Shown: positions 8,951-18,459 of the stretch, piece by piece
Layout of the letters: every line of letters starts with the position of its first letter
How positions within the stretch are numbered: the stretch's first letter is position 1
DNA from: Acidobacteriota bacterium
Lineage (GTDB): Bacteria > Acidobacteriota > Blastocatellia > Pyrinomonadales > Pyrinomonadaceae
Reading direction: 5' to 3'
Length of the DNA: 64,000 bases
Assembly (NCBI GenBank): GCA_016703965.1
Contig: JADJBB010000021.1
Span: 1,302,001-1,366,000, forward strand
Translations under genes and position numbers: made by a program
Notes under the pieces: generated by a model
What the model was told of the DNA's origin: nothing
Seen by the model: the letters and a program-made list of their open reading frames with translations, nothing else
Databases searched by the model: none

Positions 8951-10069
8951 ATGCAAAATAATCCGAGCCTTGGTTTGTCTCAAAATAAACTATTTAAGTT
9001 CTTGAAAGATGCCGATGAAGAGGTTTTGTCCTACCTTGATTCGAGCAGCGTTACTTCTTTTTTCGCCCCAGCTCATATCAGCGACGGAACATGGAGCTAT
9101 ATAAAACGACCTGCGAAAAGGCTAAGACCGGCTGTCTTATTAATGGCCTGCGGAAGCGTAGGCGGAGATATTGAGAAAGCAATTCCTGCCGCTGCAGGAG
9201 TCGAGGTGTATCACACCTGGACCTTAGTCCACGATGACATTATCGACAACGATAATTTGAGACGGGGTCTTCCTACTGTTCACAGCCTTACTTCGGCGAA
9301 GGGGTCTGAAGAGATGGGCTTGATTCCGGAAAAGGCGAATAAGTACGGGGAAAGTGTTGCTATTCTTGTTGGGGATTTACAGCAAGGCTGGGCCATCAAT
9401 TTGTTCATTGATTCGGCTCTAGATAGGGGCGTTGATTCAAAGGTGGTTTTACGAATAGTCGCCTATTTGCAGTCGTATGTGCTAGCTAATTTGATTCGCG
9501 GAGAGGCTCTAGATATCCAGTACGGTCTTTTAGACGATGTAGCTTCAATAAGCTTGTCGGAGGATGAAGTTCTTGAGATGCTTTGGCTTAAAACCGGCAT
9601 CCTCTACGAATTTGCCGGAATGGCTGGAGCCATGATCGGGCTAGATTGTGCGGATTTTGAGAATCCTGAGGTTAGGGCGCTCAAGAATTTTACTGCCAAC
9701 TGTGGTATAGCTTTCCAACTGCAAGATGACATTTTGGGACTCGTTGGAAGTCAGGAAGAAACTGGCAAGCCTGTGGGTTCGGATGTTCGAGAAGGTAAGA
9801 AAACTATCATAGTGCTAGAAGGGATAAAAAACGCCTCTTTAAACGAGCAAAGAAAAGTGGGTAAGATATTAGGAAATCAGAATGCCTCACCCGAAGAAAT
9901 TCTCGAGGTTGTGGAGATACTGAGGGCCCGGGGAGGTGTAAAGCGTTGTAGTGATTTAGCAAATATTTACATTGACAAAGCTCTACCCTTTCTTGAAGAT
10001 ATTCCGGAATCGAAATACAAAGAGCTACTCTACTCGTGGGCGGAATTTATGATAAACAGAAATTTTTGA
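8951..10069 (+). CDS. polyprenyl (geranylgeranyl-type) diphosphate synthase
   Basis: Trans-isoprenyl diphosphate synthase that condenses IPP with allylic diphosphates. The first Asp-rich motif is HDDIIDND (near residue 95) and the second is LQDDILGLVG (near 257), followed by TGKPVGSDVREGKKT. The pattern matches type I GGPP synthases. It has an all-helical fold and no signal peptide. Base and codon use is clearly more AT-rich than neighbouring genes, a feature shared with the DUF4062 gene 20 bases downstream. This suggests a transferred two-gene unit. It is not next to carotenoid, quinone or terpene cyclase genes, so the product's use is unclear. Confidence 0.87.
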   Translation: MQNNPSLGLSQNKLFKFLKDADEEVLSYLDSSSVTSFFAPAHISDGTWSYIKRPAKRLRPAVLLMACGSVGGDIEKAIPAAAGVEVYHTWTLVHDDIIDNDNLRRGLPTVHSLTSAKGSEEMGLIPEKANKYGESVAILVGDLQQGWAINLFIDSALDRGVDSKVVLRIVAYLQSYVLANLIRGEALDIQYGLLDDVASISLSEDEVLEMLWLKTGILYEFAGMAGAMIGLDCADFENPEVRALKNFTANCGIAFQLQDDILGLVGSQEETGKPVGSDVREGKKTIIVLEGIKNASLNEQRKVGKILGNQNASPEEILEVVEILRARGGVKRCSDLANIYIDKALPFLEDIPESKYKELLYSWAEFMINRNF

Positions 10070-10089
10070 CGAACTAAAATAATTAGAGT

Positions 10090-11127
10090 GTGAAAAAAGG
10101 AATAACAGTATTTGTAAGCTCCGCAATGCGGGAACTTGAGAATGAACGGGAAATCATTCAAGAAGTTTTCGTGGAGCTTAATATTAACGCATCTTTGTTC
10201 GAGCTGTTTCCGGCTATGAGCCAAGCTCCTCTAGAAGCCTATACTGACGAGGTTCGCGAATGCGATATTTTTATCCTGATCATATGGAAATCGCTTCGTC
10301 CGGCAGTTAAAGCTGAATATGAGGAGGCAATTAGAACCAACAAACCGATTTTAATTGTCATAAAATCCCTTATCGATTCAGAAGAGCGAGACATTGAAGC
10401 AAAGAGATTCATCACCGGACTTTCGGATGGTTTCGATGAAGACGGTTCAATTGCAAAAAAAGCCGTGTTTAAGAACTACCGAACGCTCGCAGAATTTCGG
10501 ATCGCCGTCCGGGATAGCATTAAGACGGAACTGGCCAAATATTACGGAGAGCCTCGTTACACGCAGTCACGAGAAGAGATGTATGAGTTGGGGATAGAGC
10601 TAATATCAAAGACCCAAAAGAGGTTGTATATATGTCAACAGACTCCCTCATTGATCTTAGGAGCAAGAGAATATACTGCAGATCAGCAAAGTAAAATTCT
10701 ATACGAACAACAATTCTTAGACGCTTTGATTTTATGGATAGAGACTAATAAGGCAAATCGTACTACGGAGTTATGTTACTTCTTTTCAAAAAGCAATCTC
10801 CAAAAAGAGCTGGAGGACTTTGATTTGCTTTCCAACAGTGAAGTCACTTTGGAGTTGAATGAAAAGATTGACTGGCTGTGTTCACTGGAACGGAGTACCT
10901 CACGCCGTTTTCGTTTCACGATGACAGATCAACCATTCTCTGGACCGCTGATAATATCGGATAATCATTACGGCATTTGGATTCTAGGAAGCAGTGAGGC
11001 AATTTCTATATCAAAAGAAGACGAAAAATTTTGCAACATGCTTTCGCGGGTGCTTAGAATGCGAAGTCAATGTTCACTTGAGACATCAGGAATAAAGGAC
11101 TTTTTTCGACAACGCACCATTTCGTGA
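10090..11127 (+). CDS. DUF4062-domain protein with PLD-like C-terminal region
   Basis: Starts at GTG 10090. Residues 1-100 match DUF4062, a TIR-related fold often found at the N-terminus of signalling and immunity-type proteins: TVFVSSAMRELENERE, then ECDIFILIIW and EYEEAIRTNKPILIVIK. The C-terminal ~190 residues begin with KRLYICQQTPSLILG, like the opening strand of PLD-type domains, but I see no HKD catalytic motif, so it may be a sensor. There is no membrane segment. It follows the prenyl synthase by 20 bases and shares its low GC, implying one operon. The function is unknown; defence or signalling is inference. Confidence 0.65.
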   Translation: MKKGITVFVSSAMRELENEREIIQEVFVELNINASLFELFPAMSQAPLEAYTDEVRECDIFILIIWKSLRPAVKAEYEEAIRTNKPILIVIKSLIDSEERDIEAKRFITGLSDGFDEDGSIAKKAVFKNYRTLAEFRIAVRDSIKTELAKYYGEPRYTQSREEMYELGIELISKTQKRLYICQQTPSLILGAREYTADQQSKILYEQQFLDALILWIETNKANRTTELCYFFSKSNLQKELEDFDLLSNSEVTLELNEKIDWLCSLERSTSRRFRFTMTDQPFSGPLIISDNHYGIWILGSSEAISISKEDEKFCNMLSRVLRMRSQCSLETSGIKDFFRQRTIS

Positions 11128-11215
11128 TCAATTTACTTTAGATATTGCGTTTCGCTGGACTAATCTAAATTAGAGGAATTCGCTCTAGATTGTCCTTTTC
11201 TTAAAAGGGTCTTTG

Positions 11216-12796
11216 ATGAGCGAAAGCACTCAAACAAATCAAACGAACATCGTCAAGGCAGCGGCTATATCGGTCGCCATCGCCTTTTTGTATGCGACCG
11301 TTCTGACGAAACTCGGGCGGGATTGGTGGTCGGATGAGAATTATTCTCACGGCCTGCTGGTACCGTTCGTGATCGGGATGATCGTTTGGAAAGAGTGGGA
11401 TGGCTTCAAATCTATCTCGAAAAAGCCAGCCTTGCTCCTAGGCGGGCTGGCTATTGCATTTTCGCTGTTCCTGCTATTCGCGGGAACTCTCGGAGCTGAG
11501 CTGTTTACCACTCGGATTTCGTTCGTGGTGATGCTTGTAGGGATCGTGCTTTATCTGTTTGGGACGAGAGTTCTCAATCTTTTGCTCGTTCCGGTCGCCC
11601 TGTTCCTGCTGGCGATCCCGATCCCGCAGATCATTTTTAACCGCATCGCCTTTCCGCTTCAGATCTGGGCGTCACAGATGGCGGTTCGGGGAATTCGGCT
11701 TTTCGACGTTCCAACCCTGCGAAAAGGGAACGTGATCGATATCCTGCCGCAAGGCTCAACGCAGACGATATCACTTGAAGTTGTTGAGGCGTGTAGTGGA
11801 ATCAGATCGCTGATGACGCTCGTTACGCTCGCGCTGATTCTCGGCTATTTTACGCGGCGGTATGAACGTGGCGGCTTTGCAAATCTCGCGGCTCCTGACC
11901 TGCTTCGAGTGGTCGCGTTGATGATCCTCGCGGTTCCGATCGCAGTTTTAACCAACGCGGCGCGTGTGACGGTCACCGGCATTCTCACTTATCACTGGGG
12001 TAAACAGGCAACGGACGGCAGCTGGCATGATGCGTCGGGCTGGATGGTTTATGTTGTCGCGTTGGTTCTTCTGATCGGGGCAAATCTGCTTCTGAAGAAG
12101 ATTTTTCGAGGACGGGAGATAAATGATGCTGTTGAAACATCAGCGATGTTCTCCGGGCGTTCCGCTCCGGTTTTGCCCTTGGTGGTCGCTATCGTCGTGG
12201 GCGGAATTGCGGTCAATTGGTTCGTCAATCGCGGCGAAACCTCGATCGAACGAAAGCCGCTGACTGAGCTTTCACAAACACTCGGCGATTGGCGGCAGCG
12301 GGGAAGCGAGATCAAGTTCAGTGAGCAGACGGAAAGTGTTCTGAAAACGAGTGATTACACGATGCGCGAATACACCTTTGCTGACGGCCGGATCGCCAAT
12401 ATCTATGTCGGCTACTATTCCTCGCAGCGAAGCGGCGCAACCTATCACAGCCCGCAAAATTGCCTGCCCGGAGCGGGCTGGGTGATGAAGGATCCTCAGA
12501 TCATTGACATTCCGACCGCCGATGGCAAAACCTTCAAAGCAAACCGCTACATCGTCGAGAACGGCATCTACAACGAGGTCATGATCTATTGGTACCAGGG
12601 ACGCGGCCGTGTCGAGGCGAGCGAGTACACTGACAAGATAAACACTATCTGGGACAGCGTGACCCGCAGCCGCAGTGATGGTGCAATTGTCCGCGTAATG
12701 ACGAGCGTTGGGGCTGACGAGGCTGCCGGCCTCAAGGCGGCTTCCGACCTTTCGGCCCGCCTTGCTGAGGCTCTTCCGCCCTATGTTCCTGAGTAG
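11216..12796 (+). CDS. exosortase fused to EpsI domain
   Basis: Exosortases are multi-pass membrane transpeptidase-like enzymes that cleave PEP-CTERM sorting signals. This one has about eight hydrophobic segments. The catalytic triad is visible: Cys193 in VVEACSGIRSL, Arg250 in TNAARVTV and His271 in WHDASGWMVY. From about residue 320 a further membrane anchor leads into an EpsI-like periplasmic domain (GYYSSQRSGATYHSPQNCLPG). The two proteins are separate genes in many species. The ATG at 11216 follows AAGGG by about seven bases; a TTG at 11213 is less likely. It is first in a nine-gene exopolysaccharide/sorting operon. Confidence 0.93.
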   Translation: MSESTQTNQTNIVKAAAISVAIAFLYATVLTKLGRDWWSDENYSHGLLVPFVIGMIVWKEWDGFKSISKKPALLLGGLAIAFSLFLLFAGTLGAELFTTRISFVVMLVGIVLYLFGTRVLNLLLVPVALFLLAIPIPQIIFNRIAFPLQIWASQMAVRGIRLFDVPTLRKGNVIDILPQGSTQTISLEVVEACSGIRSLMTLVTLALILGYFTRRYERGGFANLAAPDLLRVVALMILAVPIAVLTNAARVTVTGILTYHWGKQATDGSWHDASGWMVYVVALVLLIGANLLLKKIFRGREINDAVETSAMFSGRSAPVLPLVVAIVVGGIAVNWFVNRGETSIERKPLTELSQTLGDWRQRGSEIKFSEQTESVLKTSDYTMREYTFADGRIANIYVGYYSSQRSGATYHSPQNCLPGAGWVMKDPQIIDIPTADGKTFKANRYIVENGIYNEVMIYWYQGRGRVEASEYTDKINTIWDSVTRSRSDGAIVRVMTSVGADEAAGLKAASDLSARLAEALPPYVPE

Positions 12797-13035
12797 GCTT
12801 TTCTCCTTCAAACAAAAAACAACAATATTTTCTGAAATCAAGCACTGATTGGCAGTATTTCTTCAATGCGAGAAAACTTCAGTTCTTTCGCTTTGTAAGT
12901 TTTTGAAATCAAAGAAGTACGGCCGATACGGAAGGTGTTTTTATTCCGGTCCGCCAAACGCCCGATCACGCAGCGTCAGAGATTCAATGCCCCGAAACTC
13001 TGCCTTAACGGATCGTGAGCGACAATTCGATATAT

Positions 13036-15408
13036 ATGTTATACCGAGAGTGCCAGATTCTTCGTAGACGCTTTGCCTACCCTCTATTCGTTCTTTGCCT
13101 CAGCTTCTTAATAGCTGCGTGCGGACATTCGACCGCATCGTTCCTGGCAAAGGGTGAAGAATACCTGCAAAAAAGAAAATTTCACGATGCCCTGATGCAA
13201 TTCCGTTCTGCTGCCGAATCCGACAGCTCATCGGCGAAAGCACATTGGGGCCTGGCACGCGCTTACGAGAATCTGGGACAGTTCAACGACACTCTCGAGG
13301 AACTCAGAAAAACGGTCGAGCTTGATGCAAAGAACCTCGACGCCAAAGCCAAACTCGGTAACTATTTCCTTCTTGTCCAGCCGCCGATGATCGCGGAAGC
13401 CGAGAAGATCCGCGACGAGATCCTGGCTGCTGATCCATCATTTATCGAAGGCCACATTCTGACTGCTTCGATCCTCGCTGCCCAGGGCAAATCGGACACC
13501 GAAGTTGTCGGAGCCATAAATAAGGCGATCGCTCTCGATACCAAACGAATCGAGTCGTACGTCAGTCTGCAGCGGCTCTACATGACCCGCGACAAGGCCG
13601 CCGAGGCTGAAGCTGCGATCAAAAAGGGTATTGCGGAATGTCCGCAGGCGGTCACTGGTTATATCGAATACGGACGATTTCTCATGTATTCGAATCGCGA
13701 CGGAGAAGCCGAACAGCAGTTCAATAAAGCTATTGAAATTGACGGGGCAAGCATCGAGGCTCGCGAATCGATCGCCGAATTTTACGTTACCAGCCGCCAG
13801 ATGGAAAAAGCTGAAAAGGCCTATGTCGAGCTGGTTCAGATCCAGGAGAACAGCCCGGAAAGCCGGTTGGTTCTGGCAGAGTTTTATGCGAAAGCCGGCC
13901 GCGAGGACGAATCGATCGCTACACTCAACCAGATCCTTACTGATGCTCCGGAATATGTCCGAGCCCGCTATAAACTGGGCCAAATGTATCTCGACCGTAA
14001 GGACAGTGCGAAGGTTACTGAGCAGCTCGACGCTCTCCTTAAGATCAACGATGACGACCTCGAAGCTCTGATGCTGCGGTCGAAGCTGAGAATTCAGGAA
14101 GGCAAGGCTCAGGATGCGGTCAAGGATCTCGAAGAAGTTCTGAAGAAGCAGCCTAGCGGACGCGAACCACTTTTTCTGATGGCTCAGGCGCGGCTAGCTC
14201 TCGGGCAGATCGATCAGGCAAACGCTTTTCTTGCAGATCTCGAACGCTACCACCCTTCCTTCCTAAAAGCAGGGTTGATCCGGATCCAGGCGGCGTTTAA
14301 CGCGGGTGATTCGAGTGCCGCGTTGAAACTCTCGAATGATCTTGTTCAAAAGACGAACACCGCTGTCGCGAATTCAGACTTTACTCCGCAGATGATCCAG
14401 GATGTTCGTGTTCGGGCGATTTCGTCGCGCGGCCTCGCGAATCTTGAACTTGGGCGGTTTGCTGAGGCGAAGAATGACCTGCAGGAGATCGTTCGTATCT
14501 CACCGAAATCCGCTTCTGCGATGGTGAATCTTGCCAAAGTGCTGATCGCTGAACGCAACGACGATGGTGCGATAGCTCTTTTCGAAAAGGCACTTTCCGC
14601 GGATCCGCAGAATTTTGACGCTGTCAGTGGTGTTGTAAATATCATGATCCGCCAGGGTCAGGCCGCTAAGGCCCACGCTGAGGTCGATCGGATGGTGGCG
14701 GCGAACGCCGGGCGAGCTGACGTCCTCGCTGCTTTACATTATTTGAAATCAACCGTATTCACCGCCCAAAAGAATGCTGCAGAAACCGAAAAAGAACTCG
14801 CTGCAGCGATCGAACTCGATCCAAATTATTTTCCGGCGTACTCGGCATATGCGAGCTTCCTGGTCGGCCAAGGTCGCGCTGACGAAGCAGTCGCGCAATA
14901 CAGAATGATCTTAGAAAAACGGCCGGCGGCTCCAATGTTCACACTGCTCGGCATTATCGAGGATTCGCGTGGCAATTCCGCGGAGGCAGAAAAAGCCTAC
15001 CGCCGTGCTCTCGAGATGGCTCCTGACGCTTCGATCGCTGCCAACAATCTCGCATGGTTGATCGCCGACAAACAGGGCAACCTTGACGAAGCTCTGCAGC
15101 TCGCCACCCTCGCTGTGAGCAAAGGACAGTCAACTCCGGGTTTTTACGACACGCTCGGATGGGTCTATCTGCAAAAGGGTTTAGCGTCGCCGGCGGTCGA
15201 GCAGTTCAGAAAGGCCGTTGCGATCGAGGAATCGAAAAAAGCTGGCTCTGCACCGACTCCCGGCTATCGTCTGAGGCTTGGGATGGCTTTGGCAAAGGCC
15301 GGGGATAAAGCTTCGGCACGGCGTGAAGTTGAAACGTCGTTGAGAAATGGTAATCAGCTTTCGCAGCGTGAACTTCGCGATGCAAAGAGTGTACTGGCGA
15401 ATTTATAG
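13036..15408 (+). CDS. TPR-repeat lipoprotein, PEP-CTERM/EPS system (PrsT-like)
   Basis: A lipoprotein signal peptide ends in LIAAC (lipobox). About 20 tetratricopeptide-like helical pairs follow to the C-terminus. Large TPR lipoproteins sit beside exosortase genes in many exopolysaccharide loci and are thought to scaffold the export or sorting machinery at the envelope. A GTG at 13015 would add seven residues; the ATG at 13036 gives a normal basic n-region. The 239 bases before it hold no clear gene or known riboswitch. It is followed by the small PEP-CTERM peptide and then the chain-length protein. Confidence 0.85.
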   Translation: MLYRECQILRRRFAYPLFVLCLSFLIAACGHSTASFLAKGEEYLQKRKFHDALMQFRSAAESDSSSAKAHWGLARAYENLGQFNDTLEELRKTVELDAKNLDAKAKLGNYFLLVQPPMIAEAEKIRDEILAADPSFIEGHILTASILAAQGKSDTEVVGAINKAIALDTKRIESYVSLQRLYMTRDKAAEAEAAIKKGIAECPQAVTGYIEYGRFLMYSNRDGEAEQQFNKAIEIDGASIEARESIAEFYVTSRQMEKAEKAYVELVQIQENSPESRLVLAEFYAKAGREDESIATLNQILTDAPEYVRARYKLGQMYLDRKDSAKVTEQLDALLKINDDDLEALMLRSKLRIQEGKAQDAVKDLEEVLKKQPSGREPLFLMAQARLALGQIDQANAFLADLERYHPSFLKAGLIRIQAAFNAGDSSAALKLSNDLVQKTNTAVANSDFTPQMIQDVRVRAISSRGLANLELGRFAEAKNDLQEIVRISPKSASAMVNLAKVLIAERNDDGAIALFEKALSADPQNFDAVSGVVNIMIRQGQAAKAHAEVDRMVAANAGRADVLAALHYLKSTVFTAQKNAAETEKELAAAIELDPNYFPAYSAYASFLVGQGRADEAVAQYRMILEKRPAAPMFTLLGIIEDSRGNSAEAEKAYRRALEMAPDASIAANNLAWLIADKQGNLDEALQLATLAVSKGQSTPGFYDTLGWVYLQKGLASPAVEQFRKAVAIEESKKAGSAPTPGYRLRLGMALAKAGDKASARREVETSLRNGNQLSQRELRDAKSVLANL

Positions 15409-15431
15409 TTCGCCGTTAGAACGAGGGGAAC

Positions 15432-15611
15432 ATGGTTTTATTTGAAATAGGAAATGCACCGACTATCGAGAGTATTGCAGTTTCTGTGCCGGAATCGCTC
15501 GGATTGCTGGTCTTCGGAGTTGGTTTGGTAGTCGTCGCGGTTCTGCTCAGATCGATGCTCGCGAAGAGCGAGAAGGCGAAATCGGACGAAAAGGTTGCTA
15601 AAGAAGCTTAG
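15432..15611 (+). CDS. 59-residue PEP-CTERM-like peptide
   Basis: A short gene with a good ribosome site (GAGGGG, five bases before the ATG) fits exactly between the TPR gene and the chain-length gene, 16 bases before the latter's start. Residues 19-21 are VPE, followed by SLGLLVFGVGLVVVAVLLRS and a Lys-rich tail. That is the layout of a PEP-CTERM signal: VPE motif, ~18-residue hydrophobic helix, basic end. The 18 residues before VPE contain no secretion signal, and the tail after the Arg is about 19 residues, longer than usual. It could be a minimal exosortase substrate, a regulator, or simply a small membrane protein with a chance VPE. Confidence 0.72.
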   Translation: MVLFEIGNAPTIESIAVSVPESLGLLVFGVGLVVVAVLLRSMLAKSEKAKSDEKVAKEA

Positions 15612-15627
15612 TAGAAGGTAAACAGAA

Positions 15628-17283
15628 ATGGCTGAATTCAGACAAAGAAAGCCCGGCGAGCTGCTGGGAATGATCAAGAGACAGAAATGGCTCATCATCC
15701 TTCCGATGATCACGCTTACGGCTGCGATTGGTTATGTTGTGTACAAGCTGCCGAGCGTTTACGAATCGACTTCGCTTTTGACCGTCAAACCGCCGACGAT
15801 CTCGCAGAATCTGGTAGCACCGCTTTCGCGTGAAGACCTTTCGCAGCGGCTCTCAACGATCAATCAGGAAGTTCTCAGCCGCTCATCGCTGGAACCAATG
15901 ATCCTGAAGTATGACTTGTACAAAACCGAACGGGCAGCCGGGCTGCCCATGGAGTTGGTAGTTGAGAAAATGTCCAAAGCGATCGAGGTGAAGATGGCGG
16001 AAAGCGGCAACGAAAAGGTCGCGGCATTCAAGATCAGCTATCGCGACCGTGATCCGCAGTCGGCCCGGAATGTAACTGCTGAACTCGCCAGCAAGTACGT
16101 AAACGCTCAGGTTCAGAACGCAGTTGAGGTTGCCGAATCAACGAACGAGCTTTTCGAACGCCAGCTGAATGAAAAGAAGACCGCTCTCGATAACCTTGAA
16201 AAACAGCGGCTCGACATCATGATGCAGAACGTCTCGACCTTGCCCGAATCCGAGCAGGGACTGGTTGCCCAGCTCGAAGGGCTTCGGCAGCGGGACGATA
16301 CTATTACTAAGGAAAAACAATCACTCTACAACGAAAAAGGGCGTCTGAGTGATGGAATAGCTTCGAACAATCGCCAGATGCGCTTGATCGAGGATTTTGG
16401 TGAAAAAGAGACTCAAGACACCGCCCGTCAGGCATCGCAGATCGAGGACACACCGGCATACGCCCAACTTATACAGAAAAGGGCTGATCTCAAGGGCCAA
16501 CTTGATACGTATGTGAAGGTTTGGCGTGAAAAGCACCCGGCCGTTGTCGCGAAACAAGCTGAGATCGATCGCGTAAATGAGGAGATCGAAAACCTGCGAA
16601 AGAATACGGATAAACGAGTTGCCGTAGCTACGCAATCGAGCAGCCGTAAGGCTGATCTGCAGAAAAAGAACCTGGAACTTGAAAACCAGCGTTTACAGGC
16701 TCAGATCGGACAGATCGAACAACAGCTTTCCACGAAAGACCTGGAACGCCAGCAGAACGGGATGCAGATCGCTGCTCTCGAAGCGCGCATAAATGCGGTC
16801 CCACAGGTAAAAGTGGCACTTGAAAGCGTGACGGCCCAACTCCAGTCGGCCAAGATGGCCTACGACGAAATGTCCAAGAAAAAGAATGACGCGGGTGTAA
16901 CGCTCGACGTCGAGCAGGGCCAGCAGGGTGAGACGATCCGTGTTCAGGATCCGGCAAATGTGCCACAGTCTCCCGTAGCTCCGAAACGCTTTTTGCTCAC
17001 TATTCTGGGCACTGGGATCGGCTTTGCTCTCGGGCTGATGCTTGCAGCATTCTTCGAAATTCCGCGGCTCTTTAAGATCCAGAATATTGACGATGCCAAG
17101 CATTACACGGGCTTGCCAGTACTTGCTTCGGTTCCGCCGCTTCTCTCGGTTGCAGAGAAAAATTGGATCCGTAAGGCCGGCTGGCTAAAACTCGCTGCCG
17201 GAACGGCGGTCGCGATCGGGATAATCCCGCTAATTATTTTGATCCTGCAGCTTACGCGGCTGTTCGATAAGTTTGTTTCTTAA
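15628..17283 (+). CDS. polysaccharide chain-length determinant (Wzz/GNVR family, exosortase-associated)
   Basis: Inner-membrane co-polymerase family that sets exopolysaccharide chain length. A first transmembrane helix lies near residues 25-45. A long periplasmic coiled coil (about residues 150-420) follows, with a proline-rich approach (VPQSPVAPKRF) to a second helix, and an additional hydrophobic segment lies near the C-terminus. No cytoplasmic kinase is fused; the autokinase is a separate gene (18460). GAAGGT precedes the ATG at 15628. Confidence 0.88.
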   Translation: MAEFRQRKPGELLGMIKRQKWLIILPMITLTAAIGYVVYKLPSVYESTSLLTVKPPTISQNLVAPLSREDLSQRLSTINQEVLSRSSLEPMILKYDLYKTERAAGLPMELVVEKMSKAIEVKMAESGNEKVAAFKISYRDRDPQSARNVTAELASKYVNAQVQNAVEVAESTNELFERQLNEKKTALDNLEKQRLDIMMQNVSTLPESEQGLVAQLEGLRQRDDTITKEKQSLYNEKGRLSDGIASNNRQMRLIEDFGEKETQDTARQASQIEDTPAYAQLIQKRADLKGQLDTYVKVWREKHPAVVAKQAEIDRVNEEIENLRKNTDKRVAVATQSSSRKADLQKKNLELENQRLQAQIGQIEQQLSTKDLERQQNGMQIAALEARINAVPQVKVALESVTAQLQSAKMAYDEMSKKKNDAGVTLDVEQGQQGETIRVQDPANVPQSPVAPKRFLLTILGTGIGFALGLMLAAFFEIPRLFKIQNIDDAKHYTGLPVLASVPPLLSVAEKNWIRKAGWLKLAAGTAVAIGIIPLIILILQLTRLFDKFVS

Positions 17284-17339
17284 TCTGGTCGAGACTCTCT
17301 CAGATTCGATCAACTCGCAAAGAGGTTGGAATAACGATT

Positions 17340-18413
17340 ATGTATAAAGAATTTTTCGGTTTAGACGACACACCATTTACCTTGACGCCGGACCCGCGTT
17401 TTATCGTGTTCACGCCGAGCTATAACGAGGTTCTCGCGAGCCTCTATTATGGCCTGGAGAATGCAAAAGGTCTGATAGTGCTCACCGGCGAAGTCGGGAC
17501 TGGAAAGACGACGGCTCTTCGCTGGATCCTCAGACGTCTCGATTCTAGCGTTTTGGCGGCGTACGTGTTCAATCCGCGTTTGTCGATCGACGAATTCTAT
17601 CACAACGTCACGCAGATGCTCGGCATCAAGGACTGGACCAATAAATCCGAACTCCTCAACACGATGGGTAAGGTTCTCGAGGAACGCCATCGCCGCGGCC
17701 TTCGCACGGTGATCATCATCGACGAAGCCCACGAGCTGTCGGATTATGTTCTCGAAGAGATCCGCTTGCTGCTCAATTTTGAGTCAGACAACGCGAAGCA
17801 CCTTCAGATCGTGCTGACGGGCCAGCCTGAGCTTCGCGAGAAGCTGAATCAGCAGAATCTGCGTCAGCTCAAGCAGCGTGTCGCCCTCCGCTGTTCGATG
17901 CATCCTTTTCCGAATGTCGAGGAAGTAGATAGATATATCACCGAACGACTGATGATTGCTGGTTCCGAGCAGCCGAATGTGTTCACTCCCGGAGCGGTCG
18001 ACTTTATCTTTCAGTGTTCAGAGGGAATTCCGCGTCAGATCAATAACCTTTGTGACAACGCGATGCTCGCCGCCTATTCCGCCGGCGAACAGGTGATCGG
18101 CCGACAGATCGTCGAGGCAGTTGCGGAAAATCTTGACATGCTGCCAAGACGCGATAATTTGATCGCCGCCGAAAAAGCATTTGAAGTCGGCAGCAGCCGC
18201 GTTTTGAGAGCCGATGCCAAAGACGAGATCTGGAACGGGGCTGCCCGAACAGAGGCTGTAAAGCCGAGAATGTTCAAGACTGAACAACCTTTAGAGAATG
18301 GGCATTCAAACGGATATTCGAACGGCGATACGCTGATGTTCGAGGACCTTGAGGATGATGTGACACTCGAACTCGGCTCTCTGAACGGGTCATTTGGCAA
18401 TAAGTATAACTAA
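17340..18413 (+). CDS. ExeA/PrsL-like AAA ATPase of the exosortase/EPS cluster
   Basis: It opens with MYKEFFGLDDTPFTLTPDP, typical of ExeA-family and PEP-CTERM-associated ATPases. Walker A is GEVGTGKTT (about residue 50) and Walker B is TVIIIDEAH (about 125). A sensor/arginine region includes LTGQPELREKL and GIPRQINNLCDNA. The last ~80 residues are low-complexity and acidic. Proteins of this type are consistently found between chain-length and kinase genes in exosortase loci. The exact role is unknown. AGAGGTTGG lies upstream of the ATG. Confidence 0.9.
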   Translation: MYKEFFGLDDTPFTLTPDPRFIVFTPSYNEVLASLYYGLENAKGLIVLTGEVGTGKTTALRWILRRLDSSVLAAYVFNPRLSIDEFYHNVTQMLGIKDWTNKSELLNTMGKVLEERHRRGLRTVIIIDEAHELSDYVLEEIRLLLNFESDNAKHLQIVLTGQPELREKLNQQNLRQLKQRVALRCSMHPFPNVEEVDRYITERLMIAGSEQPNVFTPGAVDFIFQCSEGIPRQINNLCDNAMLAAYSAGEQVIGRQIVEAVAENLDMLPRRDNLIAAEKAFEVGSSRVLRADAKDEIWNGAARTEAVKPRMFKTEQPLENGHSNGYSNGDTLMFEDLEDDVTLELGSLNGSFGNKYN

Positions 18414-18459
18414 CGAGAATTAGCCGCACTTCGGCCATCAGGAATTGGAGCTATCAGCG

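Noticed and set aside
12849..13067. Possible 72-residue gene or regulatory RNA before the TPR lipoprotein
   Set aside because: The frame has no ribosome site or recognisable domain and overlaps the likely TPR start; I could not match the segment to a c-di-GMP or other known riboswitch.
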